Of a stretch of 64,000 bases of DNA, positions 32,225 through 42,999 are shown in pieces. A program made the position numbers and the translations under genes. The stretch's first letter is position 1. Each line of letters begins with the position of its first letter. This DNA comes from Chinchilla lanigera. Taxonomy: Eukaryota > Chordata > Mammalia > Rodentia > Chinchillidae. Where the stretch lies: NCBI RefSeq assembly GCF_000276665.1, contig NW_004955402.1, positions 5,380,823-5,444,822 on the forward strand, in the 5' to 3' direction. The notes beneath the pieces are model-generated. The model was given only the letters and a program-made list of their open reading frames with translations, had not been told where the DNA came from and ran no database searches.

Positions 32225-32326
32225 GGGGCTGGGGATTTAGCTCAGCGGCAAAGCGCCTGCCTGGCAAGCGCAAGGTCGTGAGTTCGGTTCCCGGTACCGG
32301 AAAAAAACCAAAAAAAAAAAAAAAAG
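32225..32326 (+). mobile_element. Young ID-like SINE, 13-bp target duplication
   Basis: GGGGCTGGGGATTTAGCTCA, GCGGCAAAGCGCCTGCCTGG and GTTCGGTTCCCGGTACCGG, then an A-rich tail. The head differs from the copy at 25432 by only about two bases. GAAAACTAATGCG flanks it at 32212-32224 and 32327-32339 without a mismatch. Confidence 0.95.
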
Positions 32327-32339
32327 GAAAACTAATGCG

Positions 32340-33390
32340 ATCGCCAAGCAGTGTCTTCCTAACAGGACTCCTGGCTCTGAGCATTCTATTTTCACATCCA
32401 ACAGTAAAGTTAGTTAACTCACAGCATGCCGAGGCCTTGGACTTGACGAGTCAAGGGTCATAGAGAAGCCAAGAAAACCTTGATTATAATGAAATATTAA
32501 CAGCTAATCACATATCTAAACAGGAGAGATCAATATGGCACTGCAGAACTCACCCCTAACTACCTAGTGAAGAAGCAAAATGACACGAGCGTGAGACTGG
32601 GGAGGCGCCTTCTAAAAGCCACCAGGATGCCGAAGGCAGCAAAAGCTGTTCGATAGCATGGAGTTTCACCTAGGTTCAGCAGATTGAGGGACTTGGGCAA
32701 AGTACCTGCCCACTCAGCACCACCCTCTTCCCATGGAAAAGCACACGTGACTCCGTGCGGGCTACACAACCATCATTTTCAATCCCACTGCTTCTGGACT
32801 TTTACCCTTACAGCCTGGGCCACAGGAGCTTGTGATTAAGGTGGTTTCTTTTTCATGGTTTCTGTTTTCTGTAAATCCAAAATGAACACTGTAAGTCTGA
32901 AACCTCAGACTGATGTGCCTTCCCTCGTACAGAGATGCAGGTGGGCCACAAGATTAGTCCCCATGGAAGCCTCTTCACACAAGGGAGACCAGTGTGCCCC
33001 ACACCTTCGTGATGCCTGGGCAGAGCTCTTCCACGATACCAACAGTGGGAAGCAACTCCTGAGGTACGGCAAGGGAGTGGCTGAAATGGTCAGTGCCTGC
33101 TGCTTCTCATGGAAAGACATCATTTTCAAAGCAATGCTTGGCCCATGTGAAACTTGAGCAAGATGGATCATTCCAACAAGGCTGGCCTGGGGGTCTGCCC
33201 TGCAGCCCCCCACAACCTCGCTGGCACTCAGTTCCACGTGGAACTGACTGCAGAAACAACCTGTCATCCACAATGAGATTTTTCTTGCTCCTTTCCCAGA
33301 TTGATGTATGTCAGCGGTTGGGTTTTGGGGTGCTCCATGAGAGGACCCAGATTCCTTCCACTTAGCAGCTGCACCTTTCCCTAGGATGGG
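32340..33390. other. No gene called; one long incidental-looking frame
   Basis: A minus-strand frame of 196 codons runs across 32905-33495. It enters the MER5A element at its start and shows no domain I recognise. A plus frame of 100 codons overlaps it. I record the stretch as unassigned. Confidence 0.35.
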
Positions 33391-33392
33391 AC

Positions 33393-33610
33393 CTCTCATC
33401 TGCACCACTGTGAACATTTGGGCTGGATGGTTCTTTGTGCAGAGGGTTGTCCTGTGCCCCGCAGGCTGTTTAGCCGCAGTTCTGGCCCCTACCAACCAGA
33501 CGCTGGGGGCCCCTCTCAGCTATGACCATCTCAGCGATGTCTCCAAACATTGGCGAATATCACCTGGAAGTCAAAACCACCTGCTGCACCCCAGGCCCTC
33601 GCCACTGCCC
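33393..33610 (-). mobile_element. MER5A (hAT-Charlie) nonautonomous DNA element
   Basis: On the minus strand: TTCGCCAATGTTTGGAGACA, GTTGGTAGGGGCCAGAACTG, GCTAAACAGCCTGCGGGGCA, ACAAAGAACCATCCAGCCC and AATGTTCACAGTGGTGCAGA. This is the MER5A order over about 200 bp. Confidence 0.8.
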
Positions 33611-33954
33611 TAAAGTTGGAAGTTGCCCTCTCAGTCATCTAGATTAGGGCAGCCAAGGCAAAGAGGGAGAGGTGTGTCCCTCCTAGACATTTCGCAGCAC
33701 AAGGAGATCCCCAGGATGGCTGCCCTGCCCTGCAGAGACACAGCCACACGTCCCCACCTGGGTCCGGGAGGCTGAGTGCTCAGAGGAGGATGGAGCTCTG
33801 GTGGTACCCATCGCGTCAGCCACAGGTGGAGCCACAGTGAGGACTGCCAACACAGCAGGGGCATGCTGGGCAGGGCGCCATACTAACGGGCAGGTCTCCA
33901 GGCCTCTCTCCACATGGCTGTCAGTCACGAGGTCCCTTCCTTTCCCGTCTTCTT

Positions 33955-34800
33955 ATTTTTTTTTCAAATGAGCACCTTCCTGCATATTGAAAGTATACAA
34001 TAGGCTGTCATGTGATACATAGACAGATAGCGAAAACATTACTATAGTGAGGCAGATTAACACAACCCATTATCTCACACAGCTCCCTGTTGGTATTTTT
34101 GTGGCAAATGCAGCCAAAGTTGCTTACTTAGCGTGAATCCAGATGCAGTGCAACTTTTCCACCCATCGCTCCCGTGCTGTGCATTGGGTCTGTGTGCGTG
34201 CTCATCCTACCTGCCTGCTGCTGCGCACCCTCTGACCCACATCTCCACATCTCCTCCCTCCCTCCCTGCCCGCCCCTGCAGTTCTTCTGCTGTGTATATT
34301 TGATATCTATTTTGAGATTCCATATATAAGTGAAATCACACAACATTTTCCTTTGCAGTTCTGGTCTATTTAGCATAATGCCCTCTAATTCCTTCCCTGT
34401 TGTAGCATACTGTAAGATCTTGTTCTTTTTTATGGCTGAATAATATTCTTTAATATGTATAATACTTTCTTGCGGTGTTTGTCCATTTTCTTTTCTTTCT
34501 GGTGCCAGGACTCAAGCCAGAACCTTATACAAGCGAGGCTAGTGCTCTGCTGCTGAGCTATATCCCTCTCTTTCCTGCTTTTGCACAGTTTCTTTATCCA
34601 CTCAGCTGCCAGTGAACACGTAGGTTGTTTCCATGCCTTAGCTGCTGCGACCGGTGCTGACGTGAGCAGCGGCGTGAGAGTATCTTTACAGGTTCTGTTT
34701 TGTCTCTCTTAGGTACACACCCTGAAGAGTGCTTGCTAGCTCAGATGATGGCTCTAATTATATTTCTTTAGTAACTTCCCTGATAGTATGGAAGTAAATA
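33955..34800 (-). mobile_element. Old LINE-1 3' UTR carrying an ID SINE
   Basis: GTATACAATAGGCTGTCATG, GAGATTCCATATATAAGTGA, ATGGCTGAATAATATTCTTT, CCACTCAGCTGCCAGTGAAC and CTCTTAGGTACACACCCTGA are reversed L1 3' UTR landmarks. The SINE at 34488-34572 sits inside it. Confidence 0.7.
34488..34572 (-). mobile_element. ID-like SINE, older copy
   Basis: TTTCTTTCTGGTGCCAGGAC, CTTATACAAGCGAGGCTAG and GCTGCTGAGCTATATCCCTC: reversed ID-like head with a T-rich side at the left, nested in the L1. Confidence 0.75.
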
Positions 34801-34804
34801 CCCC

Positions 34805-35520
34805 ACCTGTCCTCATCTCTTTTAAGAAGGGCTCCATCCCAGCTAACTAGGAGGTAGAAGGAAGGAGCAGAACAGGAGCCGAGGGCCGGGGAGCAATGTC
34901 AGGATGAGCTGTGCAGAGGAGACTTCAGGAAGCAGGAAGGGGAGCGGGTGGAAGGACCATGCTTAGGAGGAAAGTAGAAGTGACATCAAAAAGAAATTAG
35001 AAGGTTTCACTTTAAGATATTTGAGAAATACAAACATAGCTCCTCCTGAAATTACTCTGTAGCTATGGGGCTCTGTTTCCTTGACGCAAGCCCTTAGGGG
35101 AACGCCCTCCATAGCCTTACAAATATCACTGTGACTCAGCTGTGTAGGTAGTGCAAGAGTTCTATCAGGCAAGAAGAGAATAAAAAAGGGAAGGCTTACC
35201 CAATGACTAGGAAACACATATGCATTTCCCCTAAGTCACTGGGCGCACGGAACCCAAGCACGTGATCGCCAGCATATGAGTCCGTGTTAGAAAGTGGAGC
35301 TGACTGTTGGTGTCAGGACAGGTCATGCTCAGAATCTAGGAGGGCAGCAAGGCTAATGCCTCACCAACTTTAAGATGCATGTAATACAAGTCACCGAAGG
35401 ATCTCACTGAAATACAGGCTGCGGTTGAGCTTGTCCACAGGGGTCTGCATTTCTAATGAGATCCTGGATGATACCAACATACCAACGTATGCAGGGCTGT
35501 GGGCAGTGATTGGGTAGTGT
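34805..35520. other. No gene or repeat recognised
   Basis: Mixed sequence; 34840-34960 is purine-rich. The 84-codon minus frame at 34963-35217 has no domain I recognise. Confidence 0.35.
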
Positions 35521-35524
35521 CCAT

Positions 35525-35690
35525 CTGCTGCTTTGACCAATTGCGTAGACTAAGTGACCTACAAAGCATAGGAGGTTTATTCTGGCTCACAGTCTAGAGG
35601 CTGGACAGTCCATGCACCCGGGACAGGAGTCTGCTTGGCTTCAGTGAGGCCTCACGCTGCAGCAGAATGGTGTAATTTCTGCCTGTGTTA
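35525..35690 (-). mobile_element. Partial MaLR-type LTR, minus strand
   Basis: GGAGGTTTATTCTGGCTCAC and AGTCTAGAGGCTGGACAGTC are the reversed 3' end of an MST/MLT-type LTR. Only about 160 bp can be traced. Confidence 0.5.
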
Positions 35691-35914
35691 GCGCTTGTTA
35701 CAAGATTTTCAACACTAACACTTCAAGGGATGCAAAGGTGAACGGGAAATGGGACCCAGCACAGAATCTACAGGTAGACTGTGGGGCAGTGCAAAGCAAC
35801 AGAGCACATTTTTATGAAAAAAAAAAAACTGAAATGAAGTGTTTCCACATGCCCTATTTCTCAGGAACAGAGACAGGTCAAAGTCCTCTATAAAGAGATG
35901 GTGTTTCCTTTTGA

Positions 35915-36218
35915 GCAATGAACAACTGGGATGGGGAAAAGGAGAAAAGAAAGAAAGAAAAAAGAGGGAGAAATATATATATATATATACACACACACAC
36001 AAGATAGCTAAGATAATTGTACTACTATTACTATTGGTTTACTGAAAGGAACAGTTAATGCTTAATTGATCTATTTTGCATGCCTATATCTGGTAATCTG
36101 AACAACTACTTTGAAGATGACAATGTTCAATGTAACGACCATTGTCTATTTCCTATCATCTTGTTTTGAAATTCTGTACTACCGTTTTATCTTTTTATAA
36201 TCTTTAAAATTAAAAAAA
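35915..36218 (+). mobile_element. LINE-1 3' UTR tail, truncated copy
   Basis: GAGCAATGAACAACTGGGAT, a TA/CA microsatellite (35973-36001), AAGATAGCTAAGATAATTGT, GAAAGGAACAGTTAATGCTT and an A-rich end at about 36208-36219. The same unit recurs at 36944, 37300 and 37550. It ends directly against the inverted L1 segment that follows. Confidence 0.65.
35973..36001. repeat. (TA)n(CA)n compound microsatellite
   Basis: TATATATATATATATATA is followed by CACACACACACA. It explains the run of Tyr/Ile and Thr/His in the overlapping frames. Confidence 0.9.
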
Positions 36219-36221
36219 AAA

Positions 36222-37740
36222 TTGTTATGGGTTGATTTCTTGATGATAGCCATTCTTCCTGGGGTGAGATGGAATCTCAGTGCTATTTTAATTTGCATTT
36301 GTCGAATGACTAATAATGTTGAACATTTTTTCATGTATTTACATGCCATTTGTAAAAGCTGGAGAGGTTGTGGGGAAAAAGGAACTCTTCTCCACTGTTG
36401 GTGGGAGTGTAGACTGGGGCAACCACTGCAGAGATCAGTCTGGAGACACCTCAGTAAACTAGGATTAGAGGTCCCATTCAAGTCAGCTATTCTCCTCCTG
36501 GGTATTTTTCCAGAAGAACTGAAAACATCATACCATAGCGATATATGTGCATCCACATTTATAGCAGTGCAATTTATAATAGCTAAATCTTGGAAACAGC
36601 CCAAATGTCCATCAACTGAGGAACGAATAAAAAAAGATGTGGTATTTTTATACAATGGAGTATTACTCAGCTATAAAGATAGATAAACTAGGGCTGGGGA
36701 TATAGCTCAGTGGCATAAGTGCTTGCCTAGCGATCCTGAGGTCATGAGTTTGATCCCTGGTACCAAAAGCAAGAAAAAGATAAACTAGAGGACTTTATGG
36801 GTAAATGGATGCAACTAGAGACCATACTCATTAGTGAAATAAGTCAGATTCACATGTGTAAACATCGTATTACCTCCCTACTATAAGAACCTGAAAGAGT
36901 AGATAAAATCTGAAAGGTACAATACATATTGTGAAAGGGAAAAGAAACTGCTGAAAAAGGAAGGAGCAACTGGGATGAAGGAGGGGAGAGGAAAAAGAAA
37001 GAAGGAAGAGGGAAAAAATATGCATATGTATACACAGGATAGCTAGGATAATTGTACAACTAATATCTGTTGCTTTATTGAAAGGAACTGTTAATGTATA
37101 ATTGTTTGATCAATCTTGCATGCCTGTAATCTGGTTCTATGTGCAACCATTCTGAAGGTGACATTATGTAATAGAACAACCATTGTTAATACCCTATAAC
37201 TACGTTTTGAAATTCTGTATCATTTTTATTGTTCTCTATGCTGTTTTATGTCTTTTTGTTATTTTGGTTTTTTTTAAGTGAAAAACAAAATTTATATGTA
37301 TATATATCCTTATATAAGAATAACTGGAATAGGTGTATTGCTGATGTCTGTGGTTTATTGAAAGGAACAGTCAGTGCTTAAAATTTTCTCTTTTTTCTGA
37401 CCAGTTTTGCACGCTTAAATTTGGTAATCAGAATGACTGATCTGAAAACAACAATATGCAGTATAAGAACCATTGTTGAACTCCTACCATCTTGTCCGGT
37501 GAAGCTCTGCATCATTTCCAATGTTTTCTTTATTACTTATTACTGTTTTTGATTGTTTGATCAGCCTTACATTCTTATGTCTGTTATCCTCGTTGAAGAT
37601 AACAGTATGTAACATAGCAACCATTGTTAATTCCCGTTATTTTGTTTAGAAGTGATGTATCATTTTTATTATTTTGATTTTGTCTTCATTGTTGTTTTGT
37701 TAGTTTTTTAAATTTGTAAAATAAAAAATAAAAATAGTTG
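36222..37740 (+). mobile_element. LINE-1 with 5' inversion, ID SINE insert and tandem 3' UTR units
   Basis: 36222-36353 is L1 in reverse (ATTCTTCCTGGGGTGAGATG, AACATTTTTTCATGTATTTA). At 36354 the orientation turns to plus: CTGGAGAGGTTGTGGGG, CTCCACTGTTGGTGGGAGTG, ATAGCAGTGCAATTTATAAT, CCAAATGTCCATCAACTGAG. The flipped part is exactly the segment expected just upstream, so this is twin priming with no loss. The 3' UTR then shows three successive related units at about 36944-37270, 37300-37540 and 37550-37700. The 154-158 codon frames on both strands here are incidental. The end is AT-rich (AAATAAAAAATAAAAATAG). Confidence 0.75.
36692..36777 (+). mobile_element. ID-like SINE within the L1, 11-bp target duplication
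   Basis: GGCTGGGGATATAGCTCAGT, TGCTTGCCTAGCGATCCTGA and GAGTTTGATCCCTGGTACC. AGATAAACTAG flanks it at 36681-36691 and 36778-36788. The L1 3' UTR resumes cleanly after it. Confidence 0.9.
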
Positions 37741-37972
37741 GAAGCAAAACAAATAAATAAAACAAAAATAAACAAATAATAATTTTTTTAAAAGATGGTG
37801 CTGGTGCCATGCCATGCAAGTCAACTTGCTTCCAAGCTTGTAAAACTTGACCACTCCCCAAACCATGTAAGACCATAACTCACACTTGAATTTGCTCAAT
37901 CTCCACCTCAAATTCTGCTATCCCTGTGACTGGAACCTTTGGAATTTGTCATTGCAGAAAATAAATCTACCT

Positions 37973-38080
37973 GGGCTGGGGATGTGGCTCAGCAGAAGAG
38001 CTCTTGCCTTGCATGCATAAGGCCCTGGTTCAATCCCCAGCACCACCAAAAAACAAACAAAAAACAAAAAAAAACCCCCA
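37973..38080 (+). mobile_element. ID-like SINE with A-rich tail
   Basis: GGGCTGGGGATGTGGCTCAG, TTGCCTTGCATGCATAAGGC and TTCAATCCCCAGCACCACC, then an A/AAC-rich tail. A short direct repeat CTACCT (37967-37972 and 38084-38089) may be a shortened target duplication. Confidence 0.9.
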
Positions 38081-38089
38081 AAACTACCT

Positions 38090-40875
38090 TCCATTTCTAA
38101 TACTTTTAGACATTAAAAAGATCTCAAGTGATAAGCTGTTTAATTAACAGCTGTAGCTGCTTAACCTTTCCTTTATTAATAAAAACTTTGGCACTAAATT
38201 CCATTCAGTTCCAAAGCAATGATAAAATAGTTAAATACTGCTACCTTAGGGATATTTTCCTAAATGTACCCTGAAATAGTCCATACTTACAACTACTAAG
38301 AGAATTTCAGTCATAAATATTATACTTTCTAACAGGCTAGCAATTTATTTGCTTTCAACATCAGGGACAATGATTCCTCGTCCTTCATCCTATGCTAATA
38401 ATTGATCCATTTGCAGTGATGAAAAGTTACAATTATTTTTACCCATATAGCCTTATTACTATGCAGATTTCCCTCTTATTTATTTTCAGGCAGTCACAGT
38501 TATTTGGACAACCTAGATGAGACATCATTGGCACTTACTAGTATTAAATATTTACAAAAATATATGTCTTACAAAATCAACATAATAATGAAAAACATCT
38601 GAGAAAACCCCATGGAAAAAAGGAGCAATTCAGTATAAAAGTGCTTCATTTGGAAGTGAAATATATCCCCAATACAAGTGATTTGAAACTTTGGAAGCCA
38701 GGAAGGCTCTCCTTGTGCTGTGGGAATGTTTCCCCCTCATTTTGTGAATAAGGGAGCCAGACCCCAGGATCCAGACAACTCCAGGAGGGGCATCAGCATA
38801 TAGCTCTTTACAGTAAATAATCTGGCTTCTCCTCACTTCCTCTTTGAGAGCCTTGAGATGCCTATTTTTGGGGGTGCTGGGTTTGTGGTTCAGAGATGTT
38901 CTCCATTTTGGGGGCACAGGCAGATCACAACGAATCAAGCTTTTGTTGATTTAAACTGGCATCCAGAGACTCTTGGATCTGTGACACATGACAGCCTTAT
39001 TGACCATCTGGAGTTTTATCTATCAATTCACAGGTTTTTTGCTAGCTAATTACTTTTATTTTAATATTTAATAAGTTATTTATGTGCTAATGACTATTTA
39101 ATGCCTTAATTTTAGAATAAAGATATTTGGATCGCTAATGATTGTTAAAACAAGCTCTCAAATTTATAAAAAAAAAAGTGCCACAACATAGAGAAATAAT
39201 AAAGTCTTGACTTTAAATTTTAGAAAATAACCCTCTAAGCTACTTAGAGCCTCAGCAAGAAAAACCGATCCTGAGATTTTGAGATAGTTCAGCTTTTGTA
39301 CATATAAATACAGTTTTAAAAACAGTGTCATCAATTTATTTGCAAGTGATAAAAAGGACAGAGTGACATTGTGACATTACCAGAAGAAAACAAGAATTAA
39401 GTCAGTCTTTGGTGAATGTAAATAAAGGTAAGCTGCCTAGCTCTGGACAAATTCCTTTTTTGTAAGCAGCTAGAACGTAGAGTGTATATGCTGCCAGAAG
39501 TTCCTAAGGATATTACCGTGCAATTCCAAATCTCCTTAGGAAATTTAGGATTTGACTAGCAAGGCTTTTCCCTGTCTAATACTAGACAGGTAAAGTAGGT
39601 AGGTGGGTACATAGATACATTGATATATAATATGTATTTCTTAATCTCAGCAAGCTGGAGAAAGGCCTCAGGGAAGTGGATAGTCATTTACATTAAACTG
39701 GCTTGATGAGCCTTTTGCGATCACATTTTAATAGTGATTCCTTCTAGGGAGTTCCATTTATTCCAGTCCACAGTCCTTCCCATCCTATTTCAGAAAGCCA
39801 TCTAATGCCAACAATAAATGAAACCTTTCTGCATTTAATGTGAATACCCCTTACTCTTGTAATTGAAGGCTTCACCATCTTCATTATAAGTTGACTCCAA
39901 ACGATCTCAGTAGTTCTGAGTCTTCAGGATTATTGAGGTTTGAAGCTGTGGCAAGAGAAAAGCAGAGGGAAACACGATTCCCTTCCTGGGAATGACTGGT
40001 TGCCTGGCATTGAACCACCTGGCCTCTTGCGGTCTGGGTGGGCGTGCGGTGGCGGGTGGGATGTTCGGACTTTCTCCACCAGTGACTCAAGGTTTAGGCT
40101 GAGGCAAGGAGACGAGATGTTTGCAAGGACTGGCAGCTCCACACCGAACATTATGAAATATTTATTGCATTTTTATGGTGCTGTTCTGTGTGGTAAGGCA
40201 CTAACCTCAAAGTATACACAGTGCAAGGAAAGAAACACATAAAATATTTAACTTTTGTTAAAAACAACTAACTGTAAGATTTTAATCATAAAGAAGCAAA
40301 CGAACTCAATGGAAACTTTTCTCAAGTGCTGATCTTTTTGGTTCTTTCTGGCTGATTCTGGGTTCGAGTTTGCTTGCATGCACAGCTATGCAGGGCTCTA
40401 GGGGTCTGGGAGCTCTGTTGAGTGACAGATTTCCTCCCTGGGGCTGGAGGGGTCTCCTCAGAGCTCCATCCCAAGAACTCTAAGCTGCACTGTTGGGCTG
40501 GCACTGAGAGATTCTCCGGATGATGATCCTCCTCTGCCCTGACCCACAACAAGCGCTCTGAAGTCAGTCCTCCCACCCTGTACTACCTGTCCTCCATCCA
40601 GAGCCCGCTCCACCCAGACGCTCCGTCCTCCCCAGTGCCCCAGTCACGCTCCCATGATGCACCTGCAGGACAGTCCTTGCCACCCCAACTCCAGGGCTGT
40701 CCCTTGTGTCCCACTTGCCCACCTAACCCCAGGCAGCCCTTGGTGCCCTGTGCTGGTTTGGGGCTTATTTGCAAGGGGAAATAGTACATAATAAGGACAC
40801 ATATTTTATAAGATTATTTATAATAGTCACCCAAAGAATGATATACAAGAGAGTGCAGGAAATCTGTGCACACAC
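38090..40875. other. No gene or repeat recognised
   Basis: 38100-39900 is AT-rich and looks single-copy. 39600-39640 is a short GTAGGTAGGTGGGTA-like repeat. Frames are at most 102 codons (minus, 38630-38938) with no domain. 40320-40790 is CT-rich on the plus strand. Confidence 0.4.
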
Positions 40876-40881
40876 TACGAC

Positions 40882-41009
40882 CAAGGAATCCAGCTGAGGG
40901 CCTGGATCCTATGGAAATGTCCTGCAGGAGTCCAGCTGCAGACCTAGAACTCATAACAATGCCTCCACAAGTCTACCTGGAGGCCTAGGGCCCATAACAA
41001 TATCTCATG
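40882..41009. repeat. Tandem repeat, three units of 42-43 bp
   Basis: Units at 40882-40924, 40925-40967 and 40968-41009 share CCAGCTG.GG/ACCTGG-like and CCTAGG/GAACTCATAACAATG segments. They are about 60-75% alike by eye. They lead into the larger repeat at 41127. Confidence 0.65.
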
Positions 41010-41070
41010 CAGGCCTGTTTCACAGATCTGCTCTGGGAAGGCCCAAAGGTCAGTGGTGGAATCTGGGAAG

Positions 41071-41470
41071 TCTGTGCTAGTGGGATGAAGGATCTGTGCT
41101 AGCAGGCTGAGGGATCTGCACTGGAGCCAGGAAGTGACACTCAGAAGAACTACAGCTCCCCCAAAAGGTACCACAGCCATCCTCAGCAACAGTGAGGTAC
41201 CGAGCTCCTCCGATGACCAAGATGGCCGAGTTCCCATCAGGGAAGCCAACACAGAAAGTTTCTCCAAGAGACCGGCAGTGTACCTTCTTCCCCTCTGTAG
41301 CCAGGAAGTGATGCTTAAGTGAGGACCAGAGCTCCCCAAAGGGAACCAAAGCCATTCTCAGTGCCAACGAGGTCCCTAGCTCCTTGGAGGCTGAAAACAG
41401 CCAAGTTCATCAGGAAAGCCAGCATGATAAGTACCTCCAAAACAACCAACAGCTCCTTACAGCTTCTGGC
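41071..41470 (+). repeat. Nested tandem repeats with YY1-like motif (possible L1 5' UTR monomers)
   Basis: TCTGTGCTAGTGGGATGAAG and TCTGTGCTAGCAGGCTGAGG are two 22-bp units (41071-41114). They are followed by two units of about 170 bp at 41127-41300 and 41301-41470, each starting CCAGGAAGTGA, then AGCTCCCC.AAA.GG, ACCA.AGCCAT.CTCAG and CATCAGG.AAGCCA. The first contains CCAAGATGGCCGAG (41217-41230), the YY1-type motif typical of L1 5' UTRs. Tandem promoter monomers with such motifs are known in rodent L1s; that this is one is an inference. No ORF1 follows. Confidence 0.5.
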
Positions 41471-42056
41471 AGCTCTCAGCAGGCTCTTTCAGCTCCCAAA
41501 AGCCTCACTTCTTCTCCAGTTCTCCTTCTTATGCTGCTGGCAACAATCCCCAGGTGAGCCTCCCACACCCAGCACCACGCTTACTCAGTTCTGCTGGGGA
41601 TTATAAGATGACCACCAGTTGTCAAGCCACTCCATGCCCCAAAGATGAACAGCCTCTTCGCCTGCCTGTCTCATCTAGCCAGGGACACTCTGAGAGGCCT
41701 GGCTCACTACCCCTTGGCTGGCCAGCCCCACACTCCTTGCCCAAGGCAGGCACTCTGTAAATGCTGCTGGGTGGAAGGTGGAGCCCCTGGGTCTTGAACA
41801 TCTTTCCACAATGGTGAGCATGCTGGACTCCCAGGATGGGCAAGGGGCGAGGTCTGTGGTCAGGAGACAGAACTTGGGCTCATCCCACGACTCCCTGGTC
41901 TCCTTGCTTCAGTCTTCAATACCCACATGGAAACTGGACTGCACAGTCCTGAGAGGTCAGTAAGTCTGAAACAGTTTAAATCTGTAAATGACTATAGGTG
42001 CTCAAGTTCCTCAGATGAGAGCCCTGTAAACCAAAACCGCGTTCCTGATGTTTGGC

Positions 42057-42148
42057 TGACGTCACCCGGGGAGTTGTGTTTGATGTCTGGAGCTGCTAGG
42101 GAAGATGGAGTCTTTGTCCCTCTAAGTTCTCTCACAACATATATAAAA
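42057..42148 (+). promoter_or_regulatory. Candidate promoter: CRE plus TATA box
   Basis: A perfect palindromic CRE, TGACGTCA, at 42057-42064 lies 75 bases upstream of TATATAAAA at 42140-42148. The spacing fits a TATA promoter that would start near 42170-42175 on the plus strand. The surroundings (GC-rich with AT-rich TATA) could be an LTR U3 region, but I cannot find LTR ends. Both sites can occur by chance; no downstream transcript is evident. Confidence 0.3.
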
Positions 42149-42327
42149 ATCAGCCTTGTGGCTTGTCTACAAAGGACAATCCAGGGGGTCCTCTCTGGAG
42201 GCCAAATGCAGTAGAGCAGGAGTCTCCCTTCAGCCATCCCGCAAACCCACTCTGCTCGCAGGCAGGGAGCCCTGGACCAGGCGCTGCTGTGATTTTGCTG
42301 CAGACAGAAGTCTTGTTGCTTCTTCAG

Positions 42328-42981
42328 TCAGGGAGCACACCGAAGGCTCAGAACCTTCTTATCTACTTGCTCAGGAGTGGAAGAGGAACGTGAGTTGGAG
42401 GGACGGTTGGCTTTCCTGGAGTAGATTTGGAAGTCTACATTCAGGGCAGAGGACAAGCTGGGGCTCACGCTATATTCTTTAGGCGAAAACAGTGAATCCT
42501 CACCTACATGCAGGAATAACAAGGACAAGTGAGAATTAGTATCACTTTGGACTGAAATTGGAGGAAACCCCTTTTCACTATCCTCTGCTCTGAGGGAGTT
42601 CCAATCAGGGGCAGACAGTCCCTGGGAGTTATGCTTTGGTGGCTGGAGCTGACGATTTTGCCTGTGAAGCACATCAGGTACTTTGTGAACTAAATCTGCT
42701 TGCTGTTTACTAACCCACTTTGGGTCTTCCCAGGGCTTTCTCAGTCGGGAGGATCTCTGTAGGGAAGGAGAGAGGACTCCTCTTGCACTGGAGTGCTCAG
42801 TGCATTCTAATGGAGTCCTCAACTCCCTGGGTTTGCTGACACCTCCATGCCAGGGTGGGGAGAATGAAGTGCATTCTTGAGCAGCCTGGGAAGTCCAAAT
42901 TTTCAGGGTCCAGTGACCTTGGTGGGCATGAACTCCCACTTCCGGTGGAGAGGCTCCAGAAGTACCCATTGACCAAAGCAT
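42328..42981 (-). CDS. Unassigned 217-codon frame (possible exon or decayed gene)
   Basis: This is the longest frame in the window. I do not recognise the product. The translation is hydrophilic, Ser/Pro-rich, with no low-complexity run, signal peptide, membrane segment or known motif, which would fit a disordered region of a large protein. Minus-strand sequence TTGTTATTCCTGCATGTAG immediately before 42503 is a convincing splice-acceptor shape, which would make 42503 downward a separate exon that stays in frame. ATTTTCCATTAG just upstream of the first Met is a weaker acceptor. No promoter or companion exons are evident. It may equally be chance; the base composition is permissive. Confidence 0.22.
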   Translation of the reverse strand: MLWSMGTSGASPPEVGVHAHQGHWTLKIWTSQAAQECTSFSPPWHGGVSKPRELRTPLECTEHSSARGVLSPSLQRSSRLRKPWEDPKWVSKQQADLVHKVPDVLHRQNRQLQPPKHNSQGLSAPDWNSLRAEDSEKGFPPISVQSDTNSHLSLLFLHVGEDSLFSPKEYSVSPSLSSALNVDFQIYSRKANRPSNSRSSSTPEQVDKKVLSLRCAP

Positions 42982-42999
42982 GCTAATGGAAAATCCTTC

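Noticed and set aside
32905..33495. 196-codon minus-strand frame
   Set aside because: Begins inside a MER5A DNA element and has no recognisable domain.
36179..36686. Frames of 154 and 158 codons on opposite strands
   Set aside because: They lie across an L1 inversion junction and 3' UTR, which do not encode protein.
40882..41470. CRISPR-like repeat array
   Set aside because: Units are directly adjacent without spacers and imperfect, in mammalian DNA.
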